Notes: generated by a model from the sequence alone, not told the origin. Shown: positions 8,279 through 18,571, counted from the first letter of the stretch. The stretch: DNA of 64,000 nt from Marinomonas rhodophyticola (GCF_026113935.1 NZ_JAPEUL010000007.1:1070784-1134783), one strand, 5' to 3'. A program made the numbers and translations.

Positions 8279-10867
8279 ATGTCGACCAACACAAGCACCA
8301 CAGTTTCACCCGATAAGTTAGATGAACTTGTCGCGGAAGCCGATATCGGTAAGCGTAGCCCGACAGGTAAAATCTCTATCGGTTTACTTTTTTTGGTACC
8401 ACTGATGTGGTCTTTGTTTCAGCTATGGACAGGCTCACCGTTGCCATCACAATTTGGCATTGGTTTTTTAAATGATACCCAATCTCGTGCCCTTCATTTG
8501 GCTTTTGCGGTTTTTTTGGCATTTTTAGCGTTTCCCGCTTTTAGTAACAGTCCTACACGTTATATTCCATGGTTTGATTATGGTTTGGCTATTCTGGCAG
8601 CGGCTTGCGCTTCCTATTTGTTTCTCTTTAATGATCAGTTAGCCATGCGTCCTGGTCTGCCAACGACTATGGATCTTGTGGTGTCTGCGATTGGTTTGGC
8701 CTTAACTTTAGAGGCGGCAAGACGCTCTCTTGGGCCGGCATTGATGTTGATTGCCTTATTTTTCCTGCTGTATGTCTTTTTTGGCGACAGCGCTGTGTTA
8801 CCAGAAATATTACGCTGGAAGGGGGCCTCTTTCGAAAAAGCCATGAATCATATGTGGCTCACAACGGAAGGTGTATTTGGTATTGCCTTGGGCGTGTCTT
8901 CTGGTTTTGTTTTCTTATTTGTTTTGTTCGGAGCCTTGTTAAATCAAGCGGGAGCGGGGAATTATTTTATTAAAGTGGCGTTTGCTTTACTGGGTCACAT
9001 GCGTGGCGGTCCAGCAAAAGCCGCGGTTCTTTCCTCTGCCATGACGGGCTTGATTTCGGGATCTTCTATTGCCAATGTGGTGACGACGGGAACCTTTACT
9101 ATTCCACTAATGAAGAAGGTGGGGTTTAGCGCCGAGAAAGCGGGTGCGGTAGAAGTGTCGTCATCGGTAAATGGTGTCATCATGCCACCGGTTATGGGGG
9201 CGGTGGCTTTTTTGATGGTGGAATACGTTGGTATTTCATACATTGAGGTGGTCAAGCATGCTTTTTTACCAGCCACTATCTCTTACATTGCCTTGCTATA
9301 CATTGTGCATTTAGAGGCGCTTAAAGCGGATATGCAAGGTTTACCTCGCTCTACGCCAGCACGCACGTGGACTGCACAGTTGATTCGTACCGGTATTCTT
9401 GTCACCAGTATGTTGATATTGGCGGGCCTTTTTTACTACATCGTTGTGGCGGTTAAGTGGTTACTCGGTGACTATGCCAACGCCGGGTTATTGGCACTGG
9501 TGGTGCTGGGTTATTTTGGTTTGTTGTATGTGTCTTCAAAGTCCGATGATTTAGAAATAGAGGCGAGTGATGAGGCGATTATTAAGCTGCCTATTTTCTC
9601 GGAAGTTTACAAAGCCGGTTTGTATTACCTTGTACCACTTCTTGTCTTGGTGTGGTTTTTAATGGTTGAGCGCAAGTCTCCGGGGTTATCGGCTTTTTGG
9701 GCTTGTATGTTGATGGCTTTCATTTTGTTAACACAGAAGCCTTTAAAAGCTTGGTTTCGTCAACAAAAGCACATTGTGCAGCAGGCAAAGTCGGGGGTTG
9801 TTGATTTGGTTGACGGGCTCAATACAGGCGCTCGTAATATGATCGGTATTGGTGTGGCAACCGCAACGGCGGGGATTATCGTCGGCACGGTTACCTTGAC
9901 GGGGATTGGTCAAGTCATGGCCGAGTTCGTCGAGCTGGTCTCTGGCGGTGTGTTGATCATTATGCTACTGATGGTGGCGTTGATCTCCTTAGTACTTGGA
10001 ATGGGATTGCCAACGACAGCGAACTACATTGTTGTGTCTTCACTGATGGCAAGCGTTGTGGTGGAGCTTGGTGCTCAGTCAGGTTTGATTGTTCCTTTAA
10101 TTGCCATCCATATGTTTGTGTTCTATTTTGGCATTATGGCCGATGTGACTCCCCCTGTCGGTTTGGCTTCCTTTGCCGCTGCCGCTGTGTCGGGTGGGGA
10201 TCCGATTAAAACGGGCTTTACTGCGTTTTTTTACTCGATGCGCACCGCTTTGTTGCCATTCTTGTTTATTTTCAACACGGATTTATTGTTAATCGATGTA
10301 ACCTTTATTGAAGGGGTGGTGGTTTTTATTGTGTCTTTAGCGGCCATGTTGATTTTTGCGGCTGGTACTCAAGGGTACTTTATGGCACGCAGCAAATGGT
10401 ATGAAAGTGCAGCATTGTTATTGATCGCCTTTACGCTTTTCCGCCCTGGTTTTTGGTTGGATATGGTCGAGGCTCCATACCAAGCGCAGTCAACTCAAGA
10501 GATGTATCGCTACATTGATCAGCATCCTAGTTTAGACACACTAAGAATGTCGGTGGAAGGCGAGAATTTAGACGGTCGTTGGATATCGAAAACGGTGCAT
10601 ATGCCGTTATCAGGTCAAGGTGATGCCATCGATAGGTTAGCCAAAGGTTCGGGTATTGAGTTGCGCGAAGAAGACGGAAAATTTCTAATTGATAATTTGG
10701 CGTTCGGGAGTTTCGCAGAACAACAAAAATTAGATTTTGACTGGGAAATAACACAATTTGAAGTTGAGTCAGATAGGCCTGCGAAAGAATGGTTTTTTAT
10801 CCCAGCCTTTTTATTGGCTGTGTTCGTTGCTTGGTGTCAGAGTAAACGTAAAGCGAACGCTCTATAG
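8279..10867 (+). CDS. TRAP transporter fused permease (DctQM type)
   Basis: The 862-residue integral membrane protein joins the small (4TM) and large (12TM) TRAP subunits, the form that partners TAXI binding proteins. Diagnostic stretches include GSSIANVVTTGTFTIPLMKK, the SSSVNGVIMPPVMGAVAF loop, and GMGLPTTANYI with MADVTPPVGLASFAAAA in the second half. A C-terminal extension of about 140 residues ends with a charged soluble stretch and a final helix (FIPAFLLAVFVAW). Transport would be sodium- or proton-coupled uptake from the periplasm. It lies 113 bases downstream of the TAXI gene, beyond a hairpin. Confidence 0.92.
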   Translation: MSTNTSTTVSPDKLDELVAEADIGKRSPTGKISIGLLFLVPLMWSLFQLWTGSPLPSQFGIGFLNDTQSRALHLAFAVFLAFLAFPAFSNSPTRYIPWFDYGLAILAAACASYLFLFNDQLAMRPGLPTTMDLVVSAIGLALTLEAARRSLGPALMLIALFFLLYVFFGDSAVLPEILRWKGASFEKAMNHMWLTTEGVFGIALGVSSGFVFLFVLFGALLNQAGAGNYFIKVAFALLGHMRGGPAKAAVLSSAMTGLISGSSIANVVTTGTFTIPLMKKVGFSAEKAGAVEVSSSVNGVIMPPVMGAVAFLMVEYVGISYIEVVKHAFLPATISYIALLYIVHLEALKADMQGLPRSTPARTWTAQLIRTGILVTSMLILAGLFYYIVVAVKWLLGDYANAGLLALVVLGYFGLLYVSSKSDDLEIEASDEAIIKLPIFSEVYKAGLYYLVPLLVLVWFLMVERKSPGLSAFWACMLMAFILLTQKPLKAWFRQQKHIVQQAKSGVVDLVDGLNTGARNMIGIGVATATAGIIVGTVTLTGIGQVMAEFVELVSGGVLIIMLLMVALISLVLGMGLPTTANYIVVSSLMASVVVELGAQSGLIVPLIAIHMFVFYFGIMADVTPPVGLASFAAAAVSGGDPIKTGFTAFFYSMRTALLPFLFIFNTDLLLIDVTFIEGVVVFIVSLAAMLIFAAGTQGYFMARSKWYESAALLLIAFTLFRPGFWLDMVEAPYQAQSTQEMYRYIDQHPSLDTLRMSVEGENLDGRWISKTVHMPLSGQGDAIDRLAKGSGIELREEDGKFLIDNLAFGSFAEQQKLDFDWEITQFEVESDRPAKEWFFIPAFLLAVFVAWCQSKRKANAL

Positions 10868-10902
10868 GGTGGTCACAGATGACCTGTTGCTCAGAGTAAA
10901 CT

Positions 10903-10936
10903 AAAAAAGGGCCGGTTGCGATAACCGGCCTTTTTG
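10903..10936. terminator. Bidirectional terminator
   Basis: Arms ggccggtt and aaccggcc (10910-10917, 10923-10930) flank a 5-base loop, with A and T runs on either side. It separates the convergent TRAP permease and HopJ genes and can work for both. Confidence 0.88.
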
Positions 10937-10937
10937 T

Positions 10938-11291
10938 TTAAGCGCTTTTTTTCACCAAAGCCGAGGTTTCTAAGTGTATTCCAGACCAGCCATTCTCGAT
11001 AAATTGGCGAATGTTTTGATGGTCTGTTCCTGCTGGATTATCTAAAACGTCTACTCGATAGAAGTCGCCAAATAAATGCAAGGTTTCCACTTCGTTAAGC
11101 TGATGGATCGATGCAAAAGAGAAAATTTTGCAAGAGCCATTGTTTTCATTGACGCCATTTTTTTGTTTGCCGTTGCTAAAGGCCATTGGTGTGAAATCGT
11201 ACTCTTGCTCAATCACTTCAATGACTTCTTTGAACTGAACCTGTTCAGGCGTGGTTTTGATTTTTTCAATGAGTGTTTGTGTGCTTAGCAT
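10938..11291 (-). CDS. HopJ type III effector family protein
   Basis: This 117-residue cytosolic protein matches the HopJ family as I remember it. It has an N-terminal helix with ends like IEKIKTTPEQVQFKEVIEVI, the central YDFTPMAFSNG and NGSCKIFSFA motifs, and HLFGDFYRVDVLDNP then DHQNIRQFI. The family was named after a Pseudomonas effector candidate but is widespread in free-living marine and soil bacteria, so secretion should not be assumed. No type III genes are nearby. Its function is unknown. It is a single gene with a terminator on its downstream side. Confidence 0.8.
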   Translation of the reverse strand: MLSTQTLIEKIKTTPEQVQFKEVIEVIEQEYDFTPMAFSNGKQKNGVNENNGSCKIFSFASIHQLNEVETLHLFGDFYRVDVLDNPAGTDHQNIRQFIENGWSGIHLETSALVKKSA

Positions 11292-11336
11292 GGTTACTCC
11301 ATGTAGTGAGTTGGTTTTATAGTATATGGATCAGTA

Positions 11337-12534
11337 CTAACGTTCGGTTAGGGTTATCTTGTTGGTGTATCTTACGGTGGCTTTGAAGCAGACAAAAGCA
11401 ATAATACCGCATGCGGCTATGGTGCCAAGCATTGGTATGGAAGTACCGTTATGAAGAATACTAACGACCGCGCCGCCCAGTGCTCCCATTGCGAACCGCG
11501 ATGTTCCTGCAAGGGCTGTCACGCTGCCGTTATGATTACCTGCGTTTTTCAGTGCTCCAGCCATAAAACCACTGCCAAGGATGCCCATCGGTCCCATGAA
11601 TAACATGCTTGAAACTATGATTAACCAAAGGGGGGATGGTTAAAAAGGCTAAGGACAATCATGAGTATTGAAGCGACTAACGGAATATAGATGGCGTATT
11701 TAGACAAAACTTCGGTGCCCAGTTTTTCTACATAGCGCCCGTTAATAGTGGAAGCAAACATCATGGAAATGACATTGAGACCGACTAAAAATCCAAAATG
11801 AGCTGGGTTAACATGATAAATTTCAATATAGACAAACGAACAGCCAGTAATAAAACTCATCATGCCAGCAAAGTAAAAAGCGGAGGCAATGATATAGCCC
11901 ATGACTGAATGATTTTTAAGTAAGGTAATATAGTTTCGTATGGCATTTAAAAAAGAAAAGGGGTGCGTTTTTCAACGGGTAATGTTTCTGGAATTGTTCG
12001 TAAAAAAAGCAACACAGCGACGATAGCTAATACACCTAAGAGGACAAAAATATAGTGCCAACTTAATACCGTCAGGATAGCGCCACCAATAATGGGCGCA
12101 GCCAAAGGGGCCAACGCCATGACCAACATGATCATCGACATGGCTTTAGCAAACTGATTAATGGACAAGCCATCTTTCACCAAAGCCGGAACACAAACCG
12201 CTACCGCTGCGCCACCAAAGGCCTGAATAGCTCGTCCTACCAACAGCACTTCATAACTTTGCGCCAACGCGCACAAAAAACTACCTATAGCAAAAATACC
12301 CAATCCGCCAACCACAACTTTACGACGGCCAATCGCATCGGAAATAGGACCAAACAAAATTTGCATAAACGCAAACACCAGTAAGTAGATACTTAGCGTC
12401 ATTTGAACGAGGCCGATGTCTGTGTTTAGACTTTTGGAAATCGTTGGAATGCTAGGTAGGTATGCATCAATTGCTAAGGGTGTTAGCCCAGATAAAAGAC
12501 CAAGTACAAGAATGATTGGGAAGGTGAGTTTCAT
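11337..12534 (-). CDS. Bcr/CflA-type MFS exporter, two frameshifts
   Basis: Three minus-strand segments add up to one 12-helix drug:H+ antiporter of about 400 residues. The N-terminal part has the motifs DAYLPSIPTI and GPISDAIGRRKV and ends with a false stop after EKRTPF. One extra T in the run near 11956-11959 restores the frame into RNYITLLKNHSVMGYI. A second shift lies in the six-G run at 11630-11635 (minus-strand C's), joining NHPP to LWLIIVSSMLFMGP. Both are one base missing from a homopolymer. Start is ATG 12534, with an alternative TTG at 12546. Bcr/CflA proteins export bicyclomycin, sulfonamides or small peptides; the substrate here is unknown. A true pseudogene cannot be excluded. 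Confidence 0.75.
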
Positions 12535-12705
12535 AGGGTGACTCAATGAGTAGGTTGGTCGCTAATCGACATAGGGTAAGCCAATAACAGAACGAGCTAA
12601 ATTATAATCGGTTTAGGCGCAATGAAGCAGATTAATTGTGCAAGTAATAAGTAAAGCTGGGTAATCATGTGGGAGGAGGGTCTATCTGGTGAGGTTTAGC
12701 CGAAT

Positions 12706-12739
12706 AAAAAAAGAGACAACCCAATGACTGAATTGTCTC
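12706..12739 (-). terminator. Terminator of the first tctCBA operon
   Basis: On the minus strand, arms ggagacaa and ttgtctc form a stem followed by seven T's. It lies about 55 bases beyond the tctA stop codon. Confidence 0.85.
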
Positions 12740-12792
12740 CAAATACCCTATCTAATAAAATCTATTGCCGTACTGTGTTGCATACGACTATT

Positions 12793-14307
12793 TCATGACG
12801 CTGCGGTTTTGTTTCTTTTGCCTAATAATTTGCTAATTAGTGGCATAAGCAACAATATTACTGCAATGATCATGATGGTTAAGGTTAGCGGACGCTCCCA
12901 AAGGAAAGACAAACTGCCATCCGACAATACCATAGAGCGGCTGAGGTTTTGTTCCATAATGTCACCAAGAATATAGCCCAATAGCATCGGTGCCATAGGG
13001 AAGTCCAACATCTTAAGAAAGATGGCAATCACGGTAATGAATACCATCATCTGAATATCAAACGTATTGAAGCTGACCAAATACACGCCCGTGACTGAGA
13101 AGAACAAAATCAGCGGAATCAGTATGGGACGAGGAATGGCTAACAAACGTGAAATATAGGGAATCAAGGGTAGATTCAAAATCAACAGTACCAAGTTACC
13201 AAAGTACATTGAAATGATCACCGACCAAAACACATCAGGATTATCGACAAACAAACGTGGACCAGGTTGCACACCTGCGGCAATCAGCGCGCCCAGCATG
13301 ATGGCAGTGGTACCTGACCCTGGAATCCCCAAGGTTAACAATGGCACAAAAGACCCTGTAGACGCCGCATTGTTAGCTGTTTCAGGGGCGGCAAGACCGC
13401 GCAAAGCCCCTTTACCAAATTTTAGCTTTTCTTTTGCTGAAGCAAAGTTACGCTCCATGCCGTAGGCCAAGAAGGACGCAATGGTGGCACCTGCGCCTGG
13501 TAGTACACCAATGATAAAACCAAACACAGAAGAACGTGCAACCGTAGGCGCCACTTCTTTTACTTCTTCTTTGCTAAGCTTCATGCTGCCCAGCGCGGCC
13601 ATGTTGATTTCAGGGTCTTTTTCAAGATGCTGTCCCTTCATGACGGACATGATGACTTCAGTTAGCGCAAACGTCGCCATCGCCAATAACAGGAAGCTAA
13701 CGCCATCCAGCAAATCGAGACTGCCAAAGGTAAAGCGTGGTACGCCTGTCATGACATCGGCGCCCATCGTAGCAATCATCAGACCGAAAACCGTCATGAT
13801 CATGGCTTTAATGACTTGGCCTTTACCAGAAAACGCCGCCACCGCAGTGAGGCCCAGTACCATCAAGGCAAAATAGTCACCAGACTGAAAGCTTAAAGAA
13901 ACGGTCGCCAGCGCAGGCGCCGCAAACAATAAGATAATCGCGCCCACTGTACCGCCAGTGAAAGAGCAATAAGCTGCCAATGCCAACGCTTTACCGGCTT
14001 GGCCGCGTTGCGCGATAGGATAACCATCAAACGAGGTTACCACGGTACTAGAGCAGCCCGGCGCATTAATCAAAATAGAAGAGGTCGAGCCACCAAATAC
14101 TGCGCCATAATAGACGCCGGCCATTAAAATAATGCCAGAAGAAGGGTCGAGGCCGTAAGTGATAGGAATCATCAAGGCCACTGCCGATATTGGCCCAAGG
14201 CCTGGCAGCATACCGATGAAGGTACCCGCAAAACAACCCACGACAACCATCATGATGTTGAAGGGCATGATCGCGGTGCTAAGACCAACAAATATTCCGT
14301 CTAACAT
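12793..14307 (-). CDS. tctA: Tripartite tricarboxylate transporter, large permease TctA (system 1)
   Basis: The 504-residue protein is the 12-helix TTT permease. Family hallmarks are GMLPGLGPISAVALMIPITYG near residue 30, YGAVFGGSTSSILINAPG, GVLPGAGATIASFLAYGMER, and APETANNAASTGSFVPLLTLGIPGSG split across the middle. It moves organic acids across the inner membrane with sodium or proton coupling. It overlaps closely with tctB: the tctB stop lies within the ribosome site GGAGGT that precedes its ATG at 14307, so translation is coupled. It is third in a tctC-tctB-tctA operon. Confidence 0.93.
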   Translation of the reverse strand: MLDGIFVGLSTAIMPFNIMMVVVGCFAGTFIGMLPGLGPISAVALMIPITYGLDPSSGIILMAGVYYGAVFGGSTSSILINAPGCSSTVVTSFDGYPIAQRGQAGKALALAAYCSFTGGTVGAIILLFAAPALATVSLSFQSGDYFALMVLGLTAVAAFSGKGQVIKAMIMTVFGLMIATMGADVMTGVPRFTFGSLDLLDGVSFLLLAMATFALTEVIMSVMKGQHLEKDPEINMAALGSMKLSKEEVKEVAPTVARSSVFGFIIGVLPGAGATIASFLAYGMERNFASAKEKLKFGKGALRGLAAPETANNAASTGSFVPLLTLGIPGSGTTAIMLGALIAAGVQPGPRLFVDNPDVFWSVIISMYFGNLVLLILNLPLIPYISRLLAIPRPILIPLILFFSVTGVYLVSFNTFDIQMMVFITVIAIFLKMLDFPMAPMLLGYILGDIMEQNLSRSMVLSDGSLSFLWERPLTLTIMIIAVILLLMPLISKLLGKRNKTAAS

Positions 14308-14311
14308 GTTC

Positions 14312-14785
14312 TTAACCTCCAAACAGCATGGTTATTAAACGCCCAGGAGCAAGATAAATATCCAGCAGTTGGGACAGAGAGAACCAAATAAAGACGCTAA
14401 AAGGAAGCGAGGCAATTAACAGCACTTTCCAGCGACGTTCCCCTAAAACCCAATAGCCGCCAATGAGAAATAACATGGTAGAAAGCAAAAATCCGACCCA
14501 CTCTAGTGCAAGACCAAACAGTATCACCAACACTAATAGCTTAATAACAATAGCAAAATCATAGCCTTGCAAAGAAAGGCGCTCGCCGCCATTTTTACTG
14601 GCATTGATGATGAGAGCGATGGATAAAATTCCGCCCATATAAGCCAGCACAGTCGGCAAGGTTTGTGCGTTGAAGGGTTCGTATTCATCACCTGGCAACA
14701 TAGGTATGTCGCCTGTGTAGTAGCCATAAGCGGCGGAAAGGCACAGGAACGCCAAACCACCAATATGATCTTTTGTAATCACCAT
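14312..14785 (-). CDS. tctB: Tripartite tricarboxylate transporter, small permease TctB (system 1)
   Basis: A 157-residue membrane protein with four predicted helices, which is the TctB topology. A polar loop after helix 1 (MLPGDEYEPFNAQTLP) leads to the other helices; the last contains FSVFIWFSLSQLLDIYLAPG. ATG at 14785 is chosen because AAGGTGA lies eight bases upstream; a longer frame to 14824 lacks a site. It is translationally coupled to tctA. TctB is poorly conserved in general, so the call rests on length, topology and position between tctC and tctA. Confidence 0.88.
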   Translation of the reverse strand: MVITKDHIGGLAFLCLSAAYGYYTGDIPMLPGDEYEPFNAQTLPTVLAYMGGILSIALIINASKNGGERLSLQGYDFAIVIKLLVLVILFGLALEWVGFLLSTMLFLIGGYWVLGERRWKVLLIASLPFSVFIWFSLSQLLDIYLAPGRLITMLFGG

Positions 14786-14845
14786 AGGGTTCACCTTTGA
14801 CGGTACAAATGCCGTCCATCTCATAATAAAAGGGTAGGATAAGAA

Positions 14846-14880
14846 AGAGCTTCAAGGACATGAATTGTCGTTGAAGCTCT
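14846..14880 (-). other. Intercistronic hairpin between tctC and tctB
   Basis: Arms agagcttcaa and ttgaagctct are a perfect 10-bp inverted repeat with a 15-base loop. There is no T run, so it is more likely an mRNA-stabilising or processing element that raises TctC over the permease than a full terminator. Confidence 0.6.
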
Positions 14881-14904
14881 AAGAGCGTTGGGATACCGGT
14901 GCCG

Positions 14905-15888
14905 TTATCTTAAGAAGCCTAGTTCACGCATCAGGTCACCAATCACGGCTTCTTGGTTCTCTAAGAAGGCAACAAAGTCTGCGCGAGGTTTGAATACTTC
15001 AGTCCAACCATTACGGTCACGAACGACTTCCCATTCGGCCGTGTCGTACATTTTAGACAGTAAGTTAGCGTATTCATCGGCTTCAGCATCGGATAGCGTT
15101 GGTGCTCCGAAGAAGCCGCGCCAGTTTAAAAAGCTTGCGTCATAGCCCAGTTCTTTTAGCGTAGGTACATTCGGCGCAGCAGCGGAGCGTTCATCCCCAG
15201 TAATGGCTAGGATACGCACTTCACCCGCATTGGCTAACACCAAGGCTTCACTGAAACCGGTTGACAATATGTTGGCTTCACCAGATAAAATGCCTGCCAT
15301 AGCGGTACCGCCGGCATCATAAGCCACGTATTTTAGACGACGAGCATCACCACCCGCCGCTTTGAATGCCATGGCGGCAACTAGGTGATCCATGCTGCCA
15401 CGGGCTGAACCGCCGGCGATAGAGACTGAACGAGGGTCATTGTTAAAATCGCTGACCACTTCGGTAAACGTCATATATTTTGAGCTGGTTGGCACGACAA
15501 AAGCACCATAATCACCAACCACAGCGGCAATGGGTTTTAAATCACGGAAAGATTGTGGAAACACTTTAGACAAAGAACTGATCACAATAGGCGTAGAGTT
15601 CACCATCAAGGTGCCATGGCTCTGATCGGCTTTTTCAATCAAGTTTGCGATGGCTTTGCCGCCGCCGCCACCCGATAGGTTTTCAAAAGACACTCTTTCT
15701 ATTAAGCCTGACTTAGTCAGTGCTTCACCGACACCGCGAGCGGTACTGTCCCAGCCACCGCCTGCGCCGCCTGGAACCAAGAAATGAATCTGATCGTTCG
15801 CGGCTTGTGCCATGCCTGCAGTCAATGTAGATGCGAAAACGGCTGCCAATAGCGTTGAACGTTGACGAGTAAGAAATCGAGATAGCAT
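14905..15888 (-). CDS. tctC: Tripartite tricarboxylate transporter substrate-binding protein TctC (system 1)
   Basis: A 327-residue periplasmic binding protein of the Bug/TctC family. The signal peptide runs MLSRFLTRQRSTLL through AGMAQA, followed by the ligand-loop motif VPGGAGGGWDSTARGVG. Later segments GGSARGSMDHLVAAM and LSGEANILSTGFSEAL match the family's second carboxylate-contact region. Ligands of this family are carboxylates such as citrate, tartrate or aromatic acids. The start at 15888 has GAGGAT six bases upstream; the longer frame does not. It is divergent from a CitA-like kinase gene, which likely controls it. Confidence 0.92.
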   Translation of the reverse strand: MLSRFLTRQRSTLLAAVFASTLTAGMAQAANDQIHFLVPGGAGGGWDSTARGVGEALTKSGLIERVSFENLSGGGGGKAIANLIEKADQSHGTLMVNSTPIVISSLSKVFPQSFRDLKPIAAVVGDYGAFVVPTSSKYMTFTEVVSDFNNDPRSVSIAGGSARGSMDHLVAAMAFKAAGGDARRLKYVAYDAGGTAMAGILSGEANILSTGFSEALVLANAGEVRILAITGDERSAAAPNVPTLKELGYDASFLNWRGFFGAPTLSDAEADEYANLLSKMYDTAEWEVVRDRNGWTEVFKPRADFVAFLENQEAVIGDLMRELGFLR

Positions 15889-16070
15889 AGAAGTATCCTC
15901 AGTTGTTTTTATATTTTTAGTGATTTCTTTACTATATTCGGACGCTTCCTGTTTAAAAATATATTGCACTTAAAGGCTATATCATCCTTTAAAATCATTT
16001 TGTGCATTTTGTTCACAGGCAGTTTGATTAGATATTCGCTACCATAGAATAAAAAAGAGCCACACACCCT

Positions 16071-17722
16071 ATGACAAACCCTTTACGTAACCTTAAACTC
16101 AAGACTCGCATGACCTTGGTTTTGGGGCTGATGGCCCTATTGCAAACGGGCTTTTTGGGCGTCTTTGCCCTCAATCACCTCAATGAATCACTGGAAGAGC
16201 AGGTGGCGGAACGTGCGCTGCAGGTCGCTAAAACTATTGCTGTTATGCCGGAGATTATTGCCGCGGTTAAAGCGTCGGACACATCCTTTTTACAGCCTTT
16301 AAGTCTACATTTAGCAGACACTACCCATGCACGTTTTGTCGTCATTGGCGATAAAAATGGCCTACGTTTATCTCATCCTACGCCAGAGCGAATCGGTAAA
16401 CCGATGAACGATGACGATGAAGATGGCATGGGAGGTGAGTACAACAATCCCGCCTTATTGGATGGTAAGGCTTATGTGCAAAAAGCCACCGGGAGTTTGG
16501 GCGTTTCCATTCGAGGAAAAACCCCATTATTGATCAAGATGGTGACATTGTTGGCATTGTTTCGGTTGGCTTTATTTTGGATACGGTAGAAAGCATTCTG
16601 GCGCGTTATCGCACCACCTTGTTGATCGCTATTTTATCGGCTTTTGTGCTCAGTGTGTTGATTGCACTCTGGTTTGCCCGTCATTTTAAGAAAGCCATTT
16701 TTGGGCTTGAGCCAGAGCAAATAGGGCTGTTGTTTGAAGAGCGTAATGCCACATTAGAGTCGATTCGTGAGGGTATTATTGCGATTAACGCAGAAGGGAT
16801 TATCACTACCTTTAACCGTGCTGCATTAAATACCTTGAATTTGTCAAACAAGGACGGTTTGTTGGGGCAGCCTATTCAACAAGTGCTGCCTGATAGTCAA
16901 ATGATCAGTGTACTGGAAAATGGACAGCCGCAATTCGATCAAGAAGTGTGGTTGGGGGAGGCGTGTTTTATTACAAACCGTCTGCCTGTGCGTCAAGATG
17001 ACCGCATTATTGGTGTGGTGTCCAGTTTTCGGCCAAAAGATGAGCTGGACATGGTCAGTCGCAAGCTGACGCGTATTCGCCAGTATGCGGATAGTCTGCG
17101 CAGCCAAACCCATGAGTATTCCAATAAATTGCACACCATTGCGGGTTTAATCCAAATTGGCGCCGCTAAAGAAGCGTTGGCTTTGATTGGTCAAGAAACC
17201 GAGAATCATCAAGCGTTAATTGATCTGTTGGTGGTGGCCATTCCTGATCCGGTATTAGCAGGGTGTCTATTGGGTAAATACAACCGAGCGCGTGAACTTG
17301 GTTTGCGTCTCATCATCGACTCAGAAAGCCATATGACAGATATTCCTGCAAACATTCCCCGCGAGTTATTAGTCAGTGTGATTGGGAATCTATTAGACAA
17401 TGCGTTTGAAGCCACACTGTCTCATACGGGGGCGGGAGGTGAGGTCAGCTTGACCATGACAGACTTAGGCAACGATCTGATTTTTGAGATAGAAGATCAA
17501 GGTGCTGGCATTCCGCTTGAAGAGCAGGCGCGTATTTTTGAACGTGGTGTCTCTACAAAGGGGGAGCCAAATCGAGGCATAGGTCTGCACTTAGTGAATC
17601 AACTGCTGACACGCATGGGGGCGACCATTATTATTGAGCCAGCCGATTTATGCGGTAGTCGCTTTACTGTTTATATCCCCAAAAAGAAACTTTCTATTGA
17701 TCCTAAATCGACTCAGGAGTGA
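16071..17722 (+). CDS. CitA/DcuS-type sensor histidine kinase (frameshift)
   Basis: The frame-corrected protein of about 550 residues has an N-terminal helix, a periplasmic sensor of the PhoQ/DcuS/CitA fold (RLSHPTPERIGKPM is the typical ligand-loop motif), a second helix, a PAS domain, and a short HK core with the family H-box HEYSNKLHTIAGLIQ. The ATP lid reads GVSTKGEPNRGIGLHLV. A base is missing in the C run at 16522-16525. Restoring it gives GKTPIIDQDGDIVGIVSVG, the conserved end of the sensor domain. It faces tctC divergently and precedes its regulator by four bases. It probably reports a tricarboxylate or dicarboxylate. Confidence 0.88.
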
Positions 17723-17726
17723 CGTT

Positions 17727-18418
17727 ATGAGTGCCAATATACGTGTCGTAATTGCCGAAGATGATTTGCAGATTGCGGAAATTCAGAAACGCTTTTTGGA
17801 GCGCATAGAAGGTTTCGAATTGGCTGGTTTAGCCCATGGTCTTGAAGAGGCTCGAGATCTAGTTGACATATTAAAGCCTGAGCTTTTGCTTTTAGATGTA
17901 CAGTTTCCCAAAGGCAATGGGCTGGAATTACTGCGCGACCTTCGTGCTAATCATTGTGCGACAGATGTGATCTTGATTACCGCTGCACGCGAAATTGATA
18001 CCCTTCGTGCGGCTTTGCATGGCGGTATCTTTGATTATATTTTAAAGCCCTTAGTGTTCGAGCGACTCAAAGAAGCCCTTGCGAATTATGCGCTGCACCT
18101 GGAAAAACTCACGGGATGAGCACTTTGGTTCAGACCGAGGTAGATCGTCTGCTGCCACGTGGTCAACACACTTCCTCTGCGCCAGTGGCTTCGCCATTAC
18201 CAAAAGGTGTCGATGCGCTTACTTTGGCCAAGGTTATTGAGGTTATTCATGAGACAAATACGTCTCTTAATGCTGAAGAAGTAGGTAAACAAATCAACGC
18301 CAGTCGAACCACCGCAAGACGCTATTTAGAGCACTTGGTGAGCCGAGGGGAGCTGACCGCAGAAGTCAGTTATGGCACGGTTGGTCGCCCAGAAAGACGC
18401 TATCAAAAAATAAGATAA
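17727..18418 (+). CDS. CitB/DcuR-type response regulator (frameshift)
   Basis: The receiver half (MSANIRVVIAEDDLQIAE, phospho-Asp in LLLLDVQFPKGNGLELL, Lys in FDYILKPL) and the DNA-binding half (SLNAEEVGKQINASRTTARR, a winged helix typical of CitB/DcuR) are in adjacent frames. They meet at an ATGA overlap at 18116. In the family they form one polypeptide of about 230 residues. One extra G in the run 18113-18115 fuses them as EKLTGMSTLVQTEVDRLL. A genuine two-gene split is possible but would be unusual. The natural target is the divergent tctCBA operon. Confidence 0.85.
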
Positions 18419-18542
18419 CTGTCAGGCTCAGTCTAAACAGGTATAATGAAAAGGATTATCTTTTCTGGTTTTATATAATGGAACGTGGTTCAATTTCGTC
18501 TCCATTTCATGTCGATAATCATATTGCTTTTATGTCCCGCCT

Positions 18543-18571
18543 AGCACTTTTTTATAAAGTGCTGCTTTTTT
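18543..18571 (+). terminator. Terminator after the CitB-type regulator
   Basis: Arms agcacttt and aaagtgct with a 5-base loop are followed by gctttttt. It lies between the regulator stop at 18418 and the ABC exporter start at 18605. Confidence 0.8.

Noticed and set aside
11337-12534. Calling the MFS exporter (and other shifted genes) pseudogenes
   Set aside because: Two breaks at homopolymers in an otherwise perfect sequence, in a window full of such breaks, favour sequencing error over decay.
18116-18119. Genuine two-gene split of the CitB-type regulator through ATGA coupling
   Set aside because: One base added to the adjacent G run produces a normal-length single regulator, consistent with the other indels.
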